Part shown: in pieces, positions 16,225-24,090 of the stretch
Layout of the letters: every line of letters starts with the position of its first letter
Position numbering within the stretch: position 1 is the stretch's first letter
Source of the DNA: Flavobacteriales bacterium
Lineage (GTDB): Bacteria; Bacteroidota; Bacteroidia; Flavobacteriales_F; PHOS-HE28
Length of the DNA stretch: 48,217 bases
NCBI GenBank assembly: GCA_016788635.1
Contig: JAEUSU010000002.1
Location: forward strand, 1-48,217
Direction: 5' to 3'
Made by a program: the position numbers and the translations under genes
Notes under the pieces: generated by a model
Told to the model about the DNA's origin: nothing
Database searches by the model: none
The model's input: only the letters and a program-made list of their open reading frames with translations

Positions 16225-16980
16225 ATGGCACGCACAAAAAGCATTGCTGTTTGGATTCGTAACAACCGTAAAGCGAATGGTTGGACCCAAGTTGAGCTGG
16301 CCAAAAGGCTTAAATACTCAAACTCCTCATCCGTAAACCTATGGGAGAGCGGTACGAAGCAGCCGACAGGGTCGGCCATGAAAGACCTTGAGAAACTATT
16401 TGGACCTTTCGACAAGCGCACGAGGTCAACAAATGAGCTTGCGAGCAATGAGATTTCAGAATTTTCAATCTGGCTCCACTCCACTCGAACGGAAAGGAAT
16501 CTCACGATAAGGCAGCTATCTGAAATGTCTGGGGTCAACAGCGCGACGATCTCATTAATTGAAAATGGTAAAATCACATCCCCTCAAGACTGGGTGATTG
16601 AAGCATTGGAACGCACTCTTGATTCTAAGCAGAACAACATTCCAAATGGACAGGAAGAAGCACTTGGTGCGGGCTTGGGTAAATTCCAGCAATTCGACCC
16701 ACACGACCAGAAATCATGGCCCAAGGTTGATGGTGTATATGTACTTTACGATGTATCAGATCGACCGACATACATCGGTCGTGGCAAACCCATCTATGGA
16801 CGTATCAAGGACCACAGTACGAGACAATGGTTCATCGAGCCATTTGTATCTAAAGCCGCCTACATTCCAGTTTCCAACGAAGATTTACGCACTAGCTTGG
16901 AGACGATCTTGATCAAGTTCATGCAGGCGAATGCAATGGTCAATTCGATGAATGTTGAACGCGAAAGTGACATTGGCTGA
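16225..16980 (+). CDS. Two XRE helix-turn-helix domains fused to a GIY-YIG nuclease domain
   Basis: 251-aa soluble protein. HTH 1, about residues 7-58: IRNNRKANGWTQVELAKRL with SSVNLWESGTKQP. HTH 2, about 80-131: IWLHSTRTERNLTIRQLSE with NSATISLIENGKI. The C-terminal domain, about 168-245, has the GIY-YIG nuclease order: GVYVLYD (170-176), TYIGRG with YIG at 183-185, the catalytic-type Arg193 in YGRIKDH, Glu226 in SLETILIKF and Asn240/243 near the end. All key positions appear present, so it is probably an active metal-dependent nuclease guided or regulated by DNA-binding domains. GC is about 45% in a counted line (neighbours about 63%), and codon use is A/T-rich, indicating transfer. No clear -7 box; it may be read with the small ORF 12 nt upstream. 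Confidence 0.85.
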   Translation: MARTKSIAVWIRNNRKANGWTQVELAKRLKYSNSSSVNLWESGTKQPTGSAMKDLEKLFGPFDKRTRSTNELASNEISEFSIWLHSTRTERNLTIRQLSEMSGVNSATISLIENGKITSPQDWVIEALERTLDSKQNNIPNGQEEALGAGLGKFQQFDPHDQKSWPKVDGVYVLYDVSDRPTYIGRGKPIYGRIKDHSTRQWFIEPFVSKAAYIPVSNEDLRTSLETILIKFMQANAMVNSMNVERESDIG

Positions 16981-17119
16981 CCTAAGCAAGTGACCTCACC
17001 AGTTGTAATTCCAACGCAGGATCCTCCGAAAGAGACCCAGAGGAACAAAGCTCGCTGGTGCTGGGGATAAGGTAAACCCATCATTGGTCCTTCGCAGTTG
17101 GTGATGCACCTTCGCCCCC

Positions 17120-18199
17120 ATGTCCACAAGCCCGCTGAAGGACCTGCTCGTCCTCGAGACCGCCTCCGTCCTCGCCGGCCCCGCCGTGGGCATGTTCTTC
17201 GCCGAGCTGGGCGCGCGCGTGGTGAAGGTGGAGAACAAGCGCGCGGGGGGTGATGTGACGCGGCGTTGGAAACTGCCCTCGGAAGATCCGGCGTCGCCGT
17301 TGAGCGCCTACTTCAGCAGCGTGAACTGGGGCAAGGAGCACCTGCTCCTGGACCTGACCAACGCAACGGACCGGGAACAATTCGATGAGCTGCTCCGCAC
17401 GGCGGACGTGCTGATCACGAACCACCTGGCGGAGGATGCCGTGAAGCTGGGCCTCGCCCGCGAGCGCCTGCGCGCACTGAACCCCAAGTTGGTGACAGGT
17501 CACATCCGCGGCTTCGCCGATGACGATGCGCGCACGGCCTACGACGTGGTGCTACAGGCCGAGACGGGCTACATCAGCATGACGGGCACCGATGCCGACC
17601 ACCCGGCCAAATTGCCTGTGGCCATGATCGACGTACTGGCGGCGCACCAACTGAAGGAAGGACTGCTAGTGGCGCTGCTGCAGCGCGAACGCACGGGGCG
17701 CGGCGCACACGTGGAAGTGGCCTTGGACCAGGCCGCACTGGCCGGTTTGGTGAACCAGGCCAGCAACTACCTGATGGCCGGCCACGTGGCCGCGCCACTC
17801 GGCACCCTGCACCCCAACATCGCGCCCTACGGTGAGCTCTTCACCTGTGCAGATGGCGGGCAGCTGATCCTGGCCGTGGGCGGCGATGCGCAGTTCAAGG
17901 ACTTGTGCACTATTCTGGGACGAGAGGCACTGACCGGCGATGCGCGCTTCGCGGACAACCGCTCCCGCGTGATGCACCGCACGGAAATGGCGGCCTTGCT
18001 CGCGCCCGCGATCGCGCAACACCCGCGCAAGCCCCTGCTGGACCGCTTGATCGCGGCGGGTGTGCCCGCGGGAGCCGTGCGCACGCTGGATGAGGTCCTC
18101 TCCATACCCACCGCCCAGGCATTGGTCCGCGAGCAGATGATCGAGGGTGTGCCCACGCGACGCATCAGCGGCAACGTGTTCCGGATCGAAGAGGTGTAG
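17120..18199 (+). CDS. CaiB/BaiF family CoA-transferase
   Basis: 359-aa class III CoA-transferase (formyl-CoA transferase / alpha-methylacyl-CoA racemase superfamily), cytoplasmic. Landmarks: LKDLLVLETASVLAGPAVGMFFAELGARVVKVE at the N-terminus (the family's Rossmann-like opening), FSSVNWGKEHLLLDL, ADVLITNHL, and HIRGFADDDARTAYDVVLQAETGYISMTG with Asp at the position of the catalytic aspartate. PAKLPVAMIDVLAAH and RTGRGAHVEVALDQAAL follow as usual. The acyl donor and acceptor are not predictable. High GC returns sharply here after the low-GC nuclease gene. Confidence 0.9.
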   Translation: MSTSPLKDLLVLETASVLAGPAVGMFFAELGARVVKVENKRAGGDVTRRWKLPSEDPASPLSAYFSSVNWGKEHLLLDLTNATDREQFDELLRTADVLITNHLAEDAVKLGLARERLRALNPKLVTGHIRGFADDDARTAYDVVLQAETGYISMTGTDADHPAKLPVAMIDVLAAHQLKEGLLVALLQRERTGRGAHVEVALDQAALAGLVNQASNYLMAGHVAAPLGTLHPNIAPYGELFTCADGGQLILAVGGDAQFKDLCTILGREALTGDARFADNRSRVMHRTEMAALLAPAIAQHPRKPLLDRLIAAGVPAGAVRTLDEVLSIPTAQALVREQMIEGVPTRRISGNVFRIEEV

Positions 18200-18201
18200 G
18201 C

Positions 18202-18780
18202 TCAAGCCTCGGCCTTGCGCGCCTGCTTCAAGCCCTTCTCCAAAACGGCGGCTACAGCTTCCGCCTCCTTCCGTGTAAGGCCTTTGCCGAAGGCCACTTT
18301 GCGGCCGGTGTCCTCGAAGCCGAGGCGCTCGCCACCCCGCACCCAGAAGCTGTCCTGCAACTGCCATCGCAACGAGCTTTCGTCAATGGCGAGCAGTCCG
18401 AAGCGCTGGATGTTGGCCACGAAATGATCGCGCGCGCGGCCGTAGCCCAGGATGTTGTCCTTGAGGGTGATCATGGCGCCCCGCGCATCGCGCCGGATGC
18501 GGATGAGCTCGATGCCGCGCAGCCGCCACAGCAGCACGCGCCCGATGCGCAGTTCAAAGTAGGCCCAGAAGGCCACCATCACCAACAGGCCCTGGCGTAG
18601 GCTGGCATCCGTGGTGCGCGCAAGTTCCACGATGAACCATATGCCGCAGGCGGTCCACGCGAGCGTCCATGCCACGAGCAGGGCTTCCTGGTGGCGTGGC
18701 AGGCGCGGGGTGATGACCACGCTCACACCTTCCGCATTCGCGTTCACGCTCACACGGTCGCTGATGAACTGCAGGCTCAT
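18202..18780 (-). CDS. Hypothetical membrane protein downstream of bshA
   Basis: 192-aa protein with two adjacent transmembrane helices (about residues 35-53 and 62-82, LLVAWTLAWTACGIWFIVEL and GLLVMVAFWAYFELRI) followed by a cytoplasmic beta-rich domain (GIELIRIRRDARGAMITLKDN, then LLAIDESSLRWQLQDSFWV), an arrangement like small PH-type membrane proteins. Not assigned to a named family. It overlaps bshA by 4 nt (ATGA on the reverse strand) and is therefore co-translated with it. It ends 2 nt from the CoA-transferase stop (convergent). Confidence 0.65.
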   Translation of the reverse strand: MSLQFISDRVSVNANAEGVSVVITPRLPRHQEALLVAWTLAWTACGIWFIVELARTTDASLRQGLLVMVAFWAYFELRIGRVLLWRLRGIELIRIRRDARGAMITLKDNILGYGRARDHFVANIQRFGLLAIDESSLRWQLQDSFWVRGGERLGFEDTGRKVAFGKGLTRKEAEAVAAVLEKGLKQARKAEA

Positions 18781-19910
18781 GCGTGGGCGGTCTGGCGCAC
18801 GGCGTCGTAGAGCGCCTCATAGCGCGGCAGCACGGCGTGCACATCGAAGAGGTGCGCGCGCGCGAAGGCGCCCTCGCGGAAGCGTTCGTGCGTGGCGGGA
18901 TCGCCAAGGATATGGAGCGCATTCGCCGCCATGGTGGCCACATCGCCCACGGGGCTCAGCAGTCCGCTCACCCCATGCTCAACCACCTCGGGTGTGCCTC
19001 CCGTGTTGGTGCTCACCACGGGCACGCGGCAGGCCATGGCTTCCAACGCTGCCAGGCCGAAACTCTCCGCCTCGGAGGTGAGCACGAAGAGGTCGCCACT
19101 GGCGAGCAGGTCCTCCGGCCGGGTGATCTTGCCCAGAAAGAGCACATCCTCATGCGCACTGCACTGGCGGGCCAGGTTCTCCACACGCTGGCGGTCCGGT
19201 CCATCACCCATGAAGAGCAGCCGTACGGGCAGGTGCTCACGCAGGCGTTGGAACACGCGGAGCACATCCTCCACCCGCTTCACCGGACGGAAGTTGCTGA
19301 TGTGCACCAGCAGCTTCTCCCCCTTCGGTGCGTAGCGCTGGCGCAGGGCCTGGTCCGCCGTGTGGCGGTAGGTGTCCACACACACGAAGTTGGGGATCAC
19401 CTGGATGTCCCGCTTCACAGGGAAGTGCGTGTAGGTGTCGCGCTTCAGGCTTTCGGACACGGCGGTGACGGCGCTGCTGCGCTCGATGCTGAAGGTGATC
19501 ACCGGCTCGAAGCTGGGGTCGCGCCCCACCAGGGTGATGTCCGTGCCGTGCAGGGTGGTGATGAAGGGGATGAAGATGCCCCGCGCCGCCAGGATGCGTT
19601 GTGCCATCCACGCGGCGCTGGCGTGCGGAATGGCGTAGTGCACATGCAGCAGATCAAGCCCCTCGTGCTGGGCCACGTCCACCAATTTGCTCGTGAGCAC
19701 CAGTTCATAGGGGGGGTAGTCGAAGAGCGGGTAATCGCTCACGCGCACCTCGTGGTAGTGCACGCGGCCCTCGACATCCTCCAGCCGCACGGGGCGGTCG
19801 TAGCTGATGAAGTGGACCACATGCCCCTTGCGGGCCAGGGCCATGCCCAGCTCGGTGGCCACCACGCCACTGCCGCCGAAGGTGGGGTAACAGACAATGC
19901 CGATGCGCAT
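18777..19910 (-). CDS. bshA: N-acetyl-alpha-D-glucosaminyl L-malate synthase BshA
   Basis: First step of bacillithiol synthesis: joins GlcNAc from UDP-GlcNAc to L-malate. The 377-aa GT4 enzyme starts MRIGIVCYPTFGGSGVVATELG, the diagnostic BshA N-terminus with the G-G-S-G loop. It contains HVHYAIPHASAAWMA and TTLHGTDITLVG, the C-terminal domain KLLVHISNFRPVKRV (nucleotide-binding R and K), and the acidic E-A-E-S-F-G-L-A-x-L-E-A-M motif (TSEAESFGLAALEAMA). Length matches the family. bshB and bshC are not in the window. It is followed by a coupled membrane-protein gene. Confidence 0.93.
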   Translation of the reverse strand: MRIGIVCYPTFGGSGVVATELGMALARKGHVVHFISYDRPVRLEDVEGRVHYHEVRVSDYPLFDYPPYELVLTSKLVDVAQHEGLDLLHVHYAIPHASAAWMAQRILAARGIFIPFITTLHGTDITLVGRDPSFEPVITFSIERSSAVTAVSESLKRDTYTHFPVKRDIQVIPNFVCVDTYRHTADQALRQRYAPKGEKLLVHISNFRPVKRVEDVLRVFQRLREHLPVRLLFMGDGPDRQRVENLARQCSAHEDVLFLGKITRPEDLLASGDLFVLTSEAESFGLAALEAMACRVPVVSTNTGGTPEVVEHGVSGLLSPVGDVATMAANALHILGDPATHERFREGAFARAHLFDVHAVLPRYEALYDAVRQTAHA

Positions 19911-20038
19911 GAGGGGCTTGCTGGTTCGAACCGTTCAGGAGGTGCGAAGTTCGGGAAAGGAGGAACGAACGACGGCAGGACGCGGTTGAACACGGAAGGT
20001 GTCCATGCTCCGATCCGCCGGTGGCAACGTCCCTGTGG

Positions 20039-21100
20039 CTAAGGTGCGGTGACCACCAGCCGGGATGTACGCACACCCGCCTCGGTGGTGCTGCGCACGT
20101 GGTAGAGCCCCGGGGCCAGGCCATCCAGCGCGATCGTGGTGACGCCGGAGACACCCGTGCGCAGCTCGCGCACCCGTCGGCCGCTGCCGTCCAGCAGTTC
20201 GATCTGCGCGGCACCGGAAGCGTCCAGGATGGTCACCTGGGTGGTGGCTGGGTTCGGGTACAGGAAGGGTGCCGGAGCGCCACTGTGCTCGGCCACGCCC
20301 AGGAAGGGATAGGCCCCCTCGCGGAACCGTGCCTGAGTGGCGATGCCCGCTGTGGTGGTGATGAGCAGCACGGGCTGGTCCATGCCGGGCGCGATCCACT
20401 TGTACTCCACCGTTTCCGGTTCAGGAAGGGTGAATCCGGTGCCCGTGGCGTTGATAAAGATGCTGTCCGTGCGCATCAGCCGCGACTTCACGCGCAGCAC
20501 AGGGTACATGCCGCCCGGCAATTGCAGCATGCCCCAGCCGTCCACCTCGTTGTAGCGGGTCTGCTCCTGCCGGATGAAGGCCAGTGTGGGCACTTCGAGT
20601 TCGAAGGCACTGAAGGAAGTGTCCATATCACCGTACTCCAGCGGGAAAATGTGGACCACATCGATGGGGATCCTGCGGATGCTGGCCGGCAGCCCGGTGA
20701 TGGTGGCACCAAAGCCCACGTCGCGGTACGCGCCAGCATCCTTCTTGAAGTAGTTGTAGATGTTGGTGAGGCTGACGGCGGCGAGGTTGAGGTTGGGGCC
20801 CTTGATGGCGAAGGAGGCTGCGTAAGCCGGATAGAGGATCGCGTTGTTGAAATAGAACTGGTACAGGAAGGGCGTGGAGGTGACGGCCACCGCCGTATCC
20901 GCCACCTGGGTGAGGGCCGTAAGCGTGCTGTAGTCCCATACATGGTCCGCTCCCGTATCCCCTGCATCAAAGCCCGTCACCGTGGCGGTGGCCCGCCGGA
21001 TGGTATCGCCCTGGCTGGGCATGTCGTTGGGGCCGATGACCACCTGGGCCTGGGCCGCGGTGGATAGAAGAAGCAGACCGATCGGGGTAGGAAGGCGCAT
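20039..21100 (-). CDS. Secreted T9SS type A sorting-domain protein
   Basis: 353-aa exported protein. Signal peptide MRLPTPIGLLLLSTAAQAQ, then a body of unknown fold (WDYSTLTALTQVADTAVAV, FPLEYGDMDTSF) and a C-terminal type IX secretion signal of about 80 residues: FLYPNPATTQVTIL, IELLDGSGRRVREL, ALDGLAPGLYHVRST, ending in RLVV. T9SS cargo is moved across the outer membrane and usually anchored at the surface. The body is common in Bacteroidota secreted proteins of unknown role. A TAGCTTGG box lies 19 nt upstream. Confidence 0.82.
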   Translation of the reverse strand: MRLPTPIGLLLLSTAAQAQVVIGPNDMPSQGDTIRRATATVTGFDAGDTGADHVWDYSTLTALTQVADTAVAVTSTPFLYQFYFNNAILYPAYAASFAIKGPNLNLAAVSLTNIYNYFKKDAGAYRDVGFGATITGLPASIRRIPIDVVHIFPLEYGDMDTSFSAFELEVPTLAFIRQEQTRYNEVDGWGMLQLPGGMYPVLRVKSRLMRTDSIFINATGTGFTLPEPETVEYKWIAPGMDQPVLLITTTAGIATQARFREGAYPFLGVAEHSGAPAPFLYPNPATTQVTILDASGAAQIELLDGSGRRVRELRTGVSGVTTIALDGLAPGLYHVRSTTEAGVRTSRLVVTAP

Positions 21101-21119
21101 GGCAGGTTGGAACGGTGCG

Positions 21120-21127
21120 CCAAGCTA
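21120..21127 (-). promoter_or_regulatory. Predicted -7 box of the T9SS protein gene
   Basis: Reverse strand TAGCTTGG, one base off TAnnTTTG, 19 nt before the start codon. It is part of a divergent promoter region with the gene starting at 21192. Confidence 0.4.
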
Positions 21128-21177
21128 CGGGATGCCTACGTGCGATCCGGGCACGGTTGCTGCCGTCATGGTGTTCC

Positions 21178-21185
21178 TACCTTTG
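21178..21185 (+). promoter_or_regulatory. Predicted -7 box of the regulatory-domain protein gene
   Basis: TACCTTTG, a perfect TAnnTTTG, ends 6 nt before the ATG at 21192 and so rules out the in-frame upstream ATG at 21168. Confidence 0.65.
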
Positions 21186-21191
21186 TCCCGT

Positions 21192-21833
21192 ATGCGTTCG
21201 CTCCTCCTTTTCATCTGCCTGGCAGCCACCGCTTCCAGTTGGGCGCAGACCACGCCCCCCGCTGTGGCACAGGACCGTAGGCTCATCCAGTTCAGCGGTG
21301 TGGTGGTCACGGGCGACAGCCTGCAGCCGGTGCCCTTCACCAACATCATCATCAAGCACAGCTACCGGGGCACCATGAGCGATGTGTACGGCTACTTCAG
21401 TTTCGTGGCGCAGACGGGCGACACGGTGCTGTTCTCGGCCGTAGGCTTTGAACGCTCCTATTATGCACTGCCGGACAGCCTCACGGAGAGCAAGTACAGC
21501 ATGATCCACGTGATGTATTCGGACACGGTGATGCTGAAGAACTTCGACGTGACACCCTGGCCCAGCAAGGAGCAGTTCGCCCGCGCCTTCATGGACCTGC
21601 ACCTGGCCGATGACGACTACCAGATCGCCCGGAAGAACCTGAGCCCGGCGGAGATGATGCAGCGCATGGAGAACGTGCCCAGCGACGGCTACGCCAGCTT
21701 CCGCAATCAGCTGGAGGTGGACAATACACGCCTCTACTGGTCCGGTGGCTATCCGAGCATCAACCTCTTCAACCCCATCGCCTGGGCGCAATTCCTGCAG
21801 GCCTGGCAGAACGGGGCGTACAAGAAGAAGTAG
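21192..21833 (+). CDS. Secreted protein with carboxypeptidase-regulatory-like domain
   Basis: 213-aa exported protein. Signal peptide MRSLLLFICLAATASSWAQ. Residues about 35-110 form a CarboxypepD_reg-like beta sandwich: FSGVVVTGDSLQPVPFTNI, then GTMSDVYGYFSFVAQTGDTV and FSAVGFERSYY. This is the domain that opens TonB-dependent transporters and many surface proteins of Bacteroidota, here without a barrel. The remaining 100 residues (PWPSKEQFARAFMDL, NLSPAEMMQRMENVP) match the short family often annotated only by this domain. Function unknown. The start is set by the perfect -7 box 6 nt upstream. Confidence 0.78.
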   Translation: MRSLLLFICLAATASSWAQTTPPAVAQDRRLIQFSGVVVTGDSLQPVPFTNIIIKHSYRGTMSDVYGYFSFVAQTGDTVLFSAVGFERSYYALPDSLTESKYSMIHVMYSDTVMLKNFDVTPWPSKEQFARAFMDLHLADDDYQIARKNLSPAEMMQRMENVPSDGYASFRNQLEVDNTRLYWSGGYPSINLFNPIAWAQFLQAWQNGAYKKK

Positions 21834-21977
21834 CGTCGACCCCATTGGGTTGACCAATGGTTGGGGGTTGGGGGCGTGCCTGCCGCAGGCCGGATGAGGG
21901 TTGACCCTTCATTCATTCGTGGGTCTTTTCGAACGCAAGCCACCAAGGCGTGTACCGTCCGGGCAAAACACCCTGAC

Positions 21978-22955
21978 ATGCGCACCTGCCTTCGCTCCCT
22001 TACCCCGCTCCTTCTCGTATTCATCAGCCACGCCGCCTTCCCACAGGCCATGGGCAACCTGATGTACGAAAAGGACATGCGGATCCATTTCCAACAGGCC
22101 GAACAACCGGTGAAGGCCACCATCATGGGCAATACGCTGGTGCTGGAGGTGAACGCCATGATGAACAAGAAGGCGGACAGCTACCTGGCCATCTTCCACG
22201 TGACCCAGCTGGGCCAGACCGCCGAGGAGGCGGACAGCCTGATGAGCGAACGCGTCAATGGATTCATCAAACGCCTCAAGCCGCACGGTGTGAAGGAGGC
22301 TGATGTCTTCACCGACATGCTCACGTTCGTACCCGTGTATGAGATCGAGACCACGCGCAAACTCTTCAGCAAGACCTACCAGGAGGTGCCCGCCGGCTTC
22401 GAGATCCAGAAGAACATCCACGTCCGCTTCCGGGATGCGCGCATCCTGGACAGGCTGGTGACCGCCGCCGCCAAGGAGGAGATCTACGACCTGGTGAAGG
22501 TGGACTTCTTCGTGCACGACCAGAGCGCCAGCTATGACACGCTGCGCATCTTCGCCACACGACTGCTGCAGCAGAAGCTGGCCAACTTTGAAAAACTGGG
22601 ATTGAAGGTGACCGAGGGCCACCGCGTGGCGGCCGAGAAGAACGGCGCCTACTTCCCGCTGGACCGCTACACCACCTACAAGTCGCGCACCCAGACCAGC
22701 TTGAACAGCCGCCGCAAGGGGCAGCTGGTGAACGATGTGCGCCAGCCGCAGAGCTTCTTCTACAACAAGGTGCCCTATGGCCAGTTCGACATCGTGCTGC
22801 ATGCGGAGATCACCGAGCCGCCCGTTCAATACACCTACAACCTCACCCTGCACTGCCAGCTGCCCGAGGCCGTCACGAAGAAGGAGGTGAAGGAGATCAT
22901 CAAGTACGTGTGGCTGTCGGACAAGGGCGAGGCGCGGACCATCGCGCTGCCATAG
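21978..22955 (+). CDS. SIMPL-domain (DUF541/YggE-like) secreted protein
   Basis: 325-aa exported protein with signal peptide MRTCLRSLTPLLLVFISHAAFPQ. The SIMPL pattern is visible: MNKKADSYLAIFHVTQLGQTAEEAD (strand and charged helix), LMSERVNGFIKRLKPHGVKEADVFTD, TYQEVPAGFEIQKNIHVRFRD and ILDRLVTAAAKEEIYDLVKVDFFV. Relatives include YggE, which lowers oxidative stress in E. coli, and BP26; the biochemical role is unsettled. Repeat-like DNA (GGTTGGGGGTTGG words) lies between this gene and the previous one. Confidence 0.75.
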   Translation: MRTCLRSLTPLLLVFISHAAFPQAMGNLMYEKDMRIHFQQAEQPVKATIMGNTLVLEVNAMMNKKADSYLAIFHVTQLGQTAEEADSLMSERVNGFIKRLKPHGVKEADVFTDMLTFVPVYEIETTRKLFSKTYQEVPAGFEIQKNIHVRFRDARILDRLVTAAAKEEIYDLVKVDFFVHDQSASYDTLRIFATRLLQQKLANFEKLGLKVTEGHRVAAEKNGAYFPLDRYTTYKSRTQTSLNSRRKGQLVNDVRQPQSFFYNKVPYGQFDIVLHAEITEPPVQYTYNLTLHCQLPEAVTKKEVKEIIKYVWLSDKGEARTIALP

Positions 22956-22993
22956 GACTGCCAAAGGTCAGTCCGGGCACAGGGCCGCTCCTT

Positions 22994-23001
22994 TACCTTG
23001 G
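22994..23001 (+). promoter_or_regulatory. Predicted -7 box of the adaptor/ABC operon
   Basis: TACCTTGG, one base off TAnnTTTG, ends 8 nt before the ATG at 23010. It would drive the three-gene export operon 23010-26060. Confidence 0.45.
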
Positions 23002-23009
23002 CGGTCCTC

Positions 23010-24083
23010 ATGCGGAAGTACATCCCCATCCTGTTGCTGCTGGCGGCCTGTGGCGAGAAGCGGCAGACCACCACCCCCACCGTGGGTCCCATCACCTCGG
23101 CGGTGTATGCCAGCGGTGTGGTGAAGGCGCGCGACCAGTACCAGGCCTATGCGGCGGTGAACGGGCTGGTGGCGCAGGTGCACGTGCAGGCAGGCGATAC
23201 CGTGAGCAAGGGTGATGCGCTCTTCAGCATTGACGACCGGGCCAGCAGCCTGGGCAGCCAGCGCGCCGAACTGAGCGTGGAGTTGCTGCGCCAGAACGCC
23301 GGCCCCGGCTCTCCTGTGCTGGAGCAACTGCGGCTGGCCGTGGAGCAGGCGCGCACCCGCCTCACCAACGACAGCCTCATGGCCATCCGCCAGCGCAACC
23401 TGTGGGCGCAGCAGGTGGGCAGCCGCGCCGAACTGGACAACCGCGAACTCGCCTATGCCACCTCGCGCAACACCTACCAAAGCGCCATGCGGGCCTATAC
23501 CGAGACCCGCGCACGGCTGCGCAACGAATTGCGCGTGGCCGAGAACGAGCTGGCCCAGCGCCGCGCCGCCGAGGGCGACCACACCGTGCGCAGCCAGCTG
23601 GACGGCCGCGTGTACGATGTGCTCATCGAGCGCGGCGAACTGGCCACCACCCAGCGCGCGCTGGCCGTGCTGGGCCGTGCGGACGCCTTCCTGCTGGAAC
23701 TGCAGGTGGATGAGTACGACATCGTGCGCGTGCAGCCCGGCCAGGACGTGCTCATCACCATGGACAGCTACAAAGGCCAGGTGCTGGAAGGCACCGTTTC
23801 CCGCGTGGACCCACTGATGAACGAGCGCTCGCGCACCTTCACCGTGGAAGCCGTGTTCAAACACGCGCCGCCCGTGCTCTATCCCAACCTCACGGCCGAG
23901 GCCAACATCGTGCTGGCGCGGAAGGAAACAGCGCTCACCATTCCCGCCGCGTACCTGGTGGACGACCGCTATGTGCTGGTGGGCAAGGGCGAGCGGCGCG
24001 AGGTGCGGCTGGGCCTGCGCGACCTGGAGCGCGTGGAAGTGCTCGGTGGCATCGACAGCAGCACCGTGATCCTGCATCCCTGA
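23010..24083 (+). CDS. HlyD/MFP-type periplasmic adaptor lipoprotein
   Basis: 357-aa periplasmic adaptor that links an inner-membrane transporter to an outer-membrane channel. N-terminus MRKYIPILLLLAACGEK with lipobox LAAC, so it is a lipoprotein. A lipoyl/barrel-sandwich half-motif (VNGLVAQVHVQAGDTVSKGDALFSIDD) is followed by a helical hairpin of about 110 residues, then the second half (DGRVYDVLIERGELATTQRALAVLG) and beta-barrel sections including EGTVSRVDPLMNERSRTF and NLTAEANIVL. The ABC permease and ATPase follow 7 nt later and overlap each other, forming a MacAB-like set; no TolC-type gene is present. A TTG at 22998 is possible but would split the lipobox context. Confidence 0.9.
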   Translation: MRKYIPILLLLAACGEKRQTTTPTVGPITSAVYASGVVKARDQYQAYAAVNGLVAQVHVQAGDTVSKGDALFSIDDRASSLGSQRAELSVELLRQNAGPGSPVLEQLRLAVEQARTRLTNDSLMAIRQRNLWAQQVGSRAELDNRELAYATSRNTYQSAMRAYTETRARLRNELRVAENELAQRRAAEGDHTVRSQLDGRVYDVLIERGELATTQRALAVLGRADAFLLELQVDEYDIVRVQPGQDVLITMDSYKGQVLEGTVSRVDPLMNERSRTFTVEAVFKHAPPVLYPNLTAEANIVLARKETALTIPAAYLVDDRYVLVGKGERREVRLGLRDLERVEVLGGIDSSTVILHP

Positions 24084-24090
24084 CCGCGCC

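Noticed and set aside
14124..17000. Prophage or integrative element with integrase
   Set aside because: No integrase, transposase or structural phage gene could be recognised in either strand.
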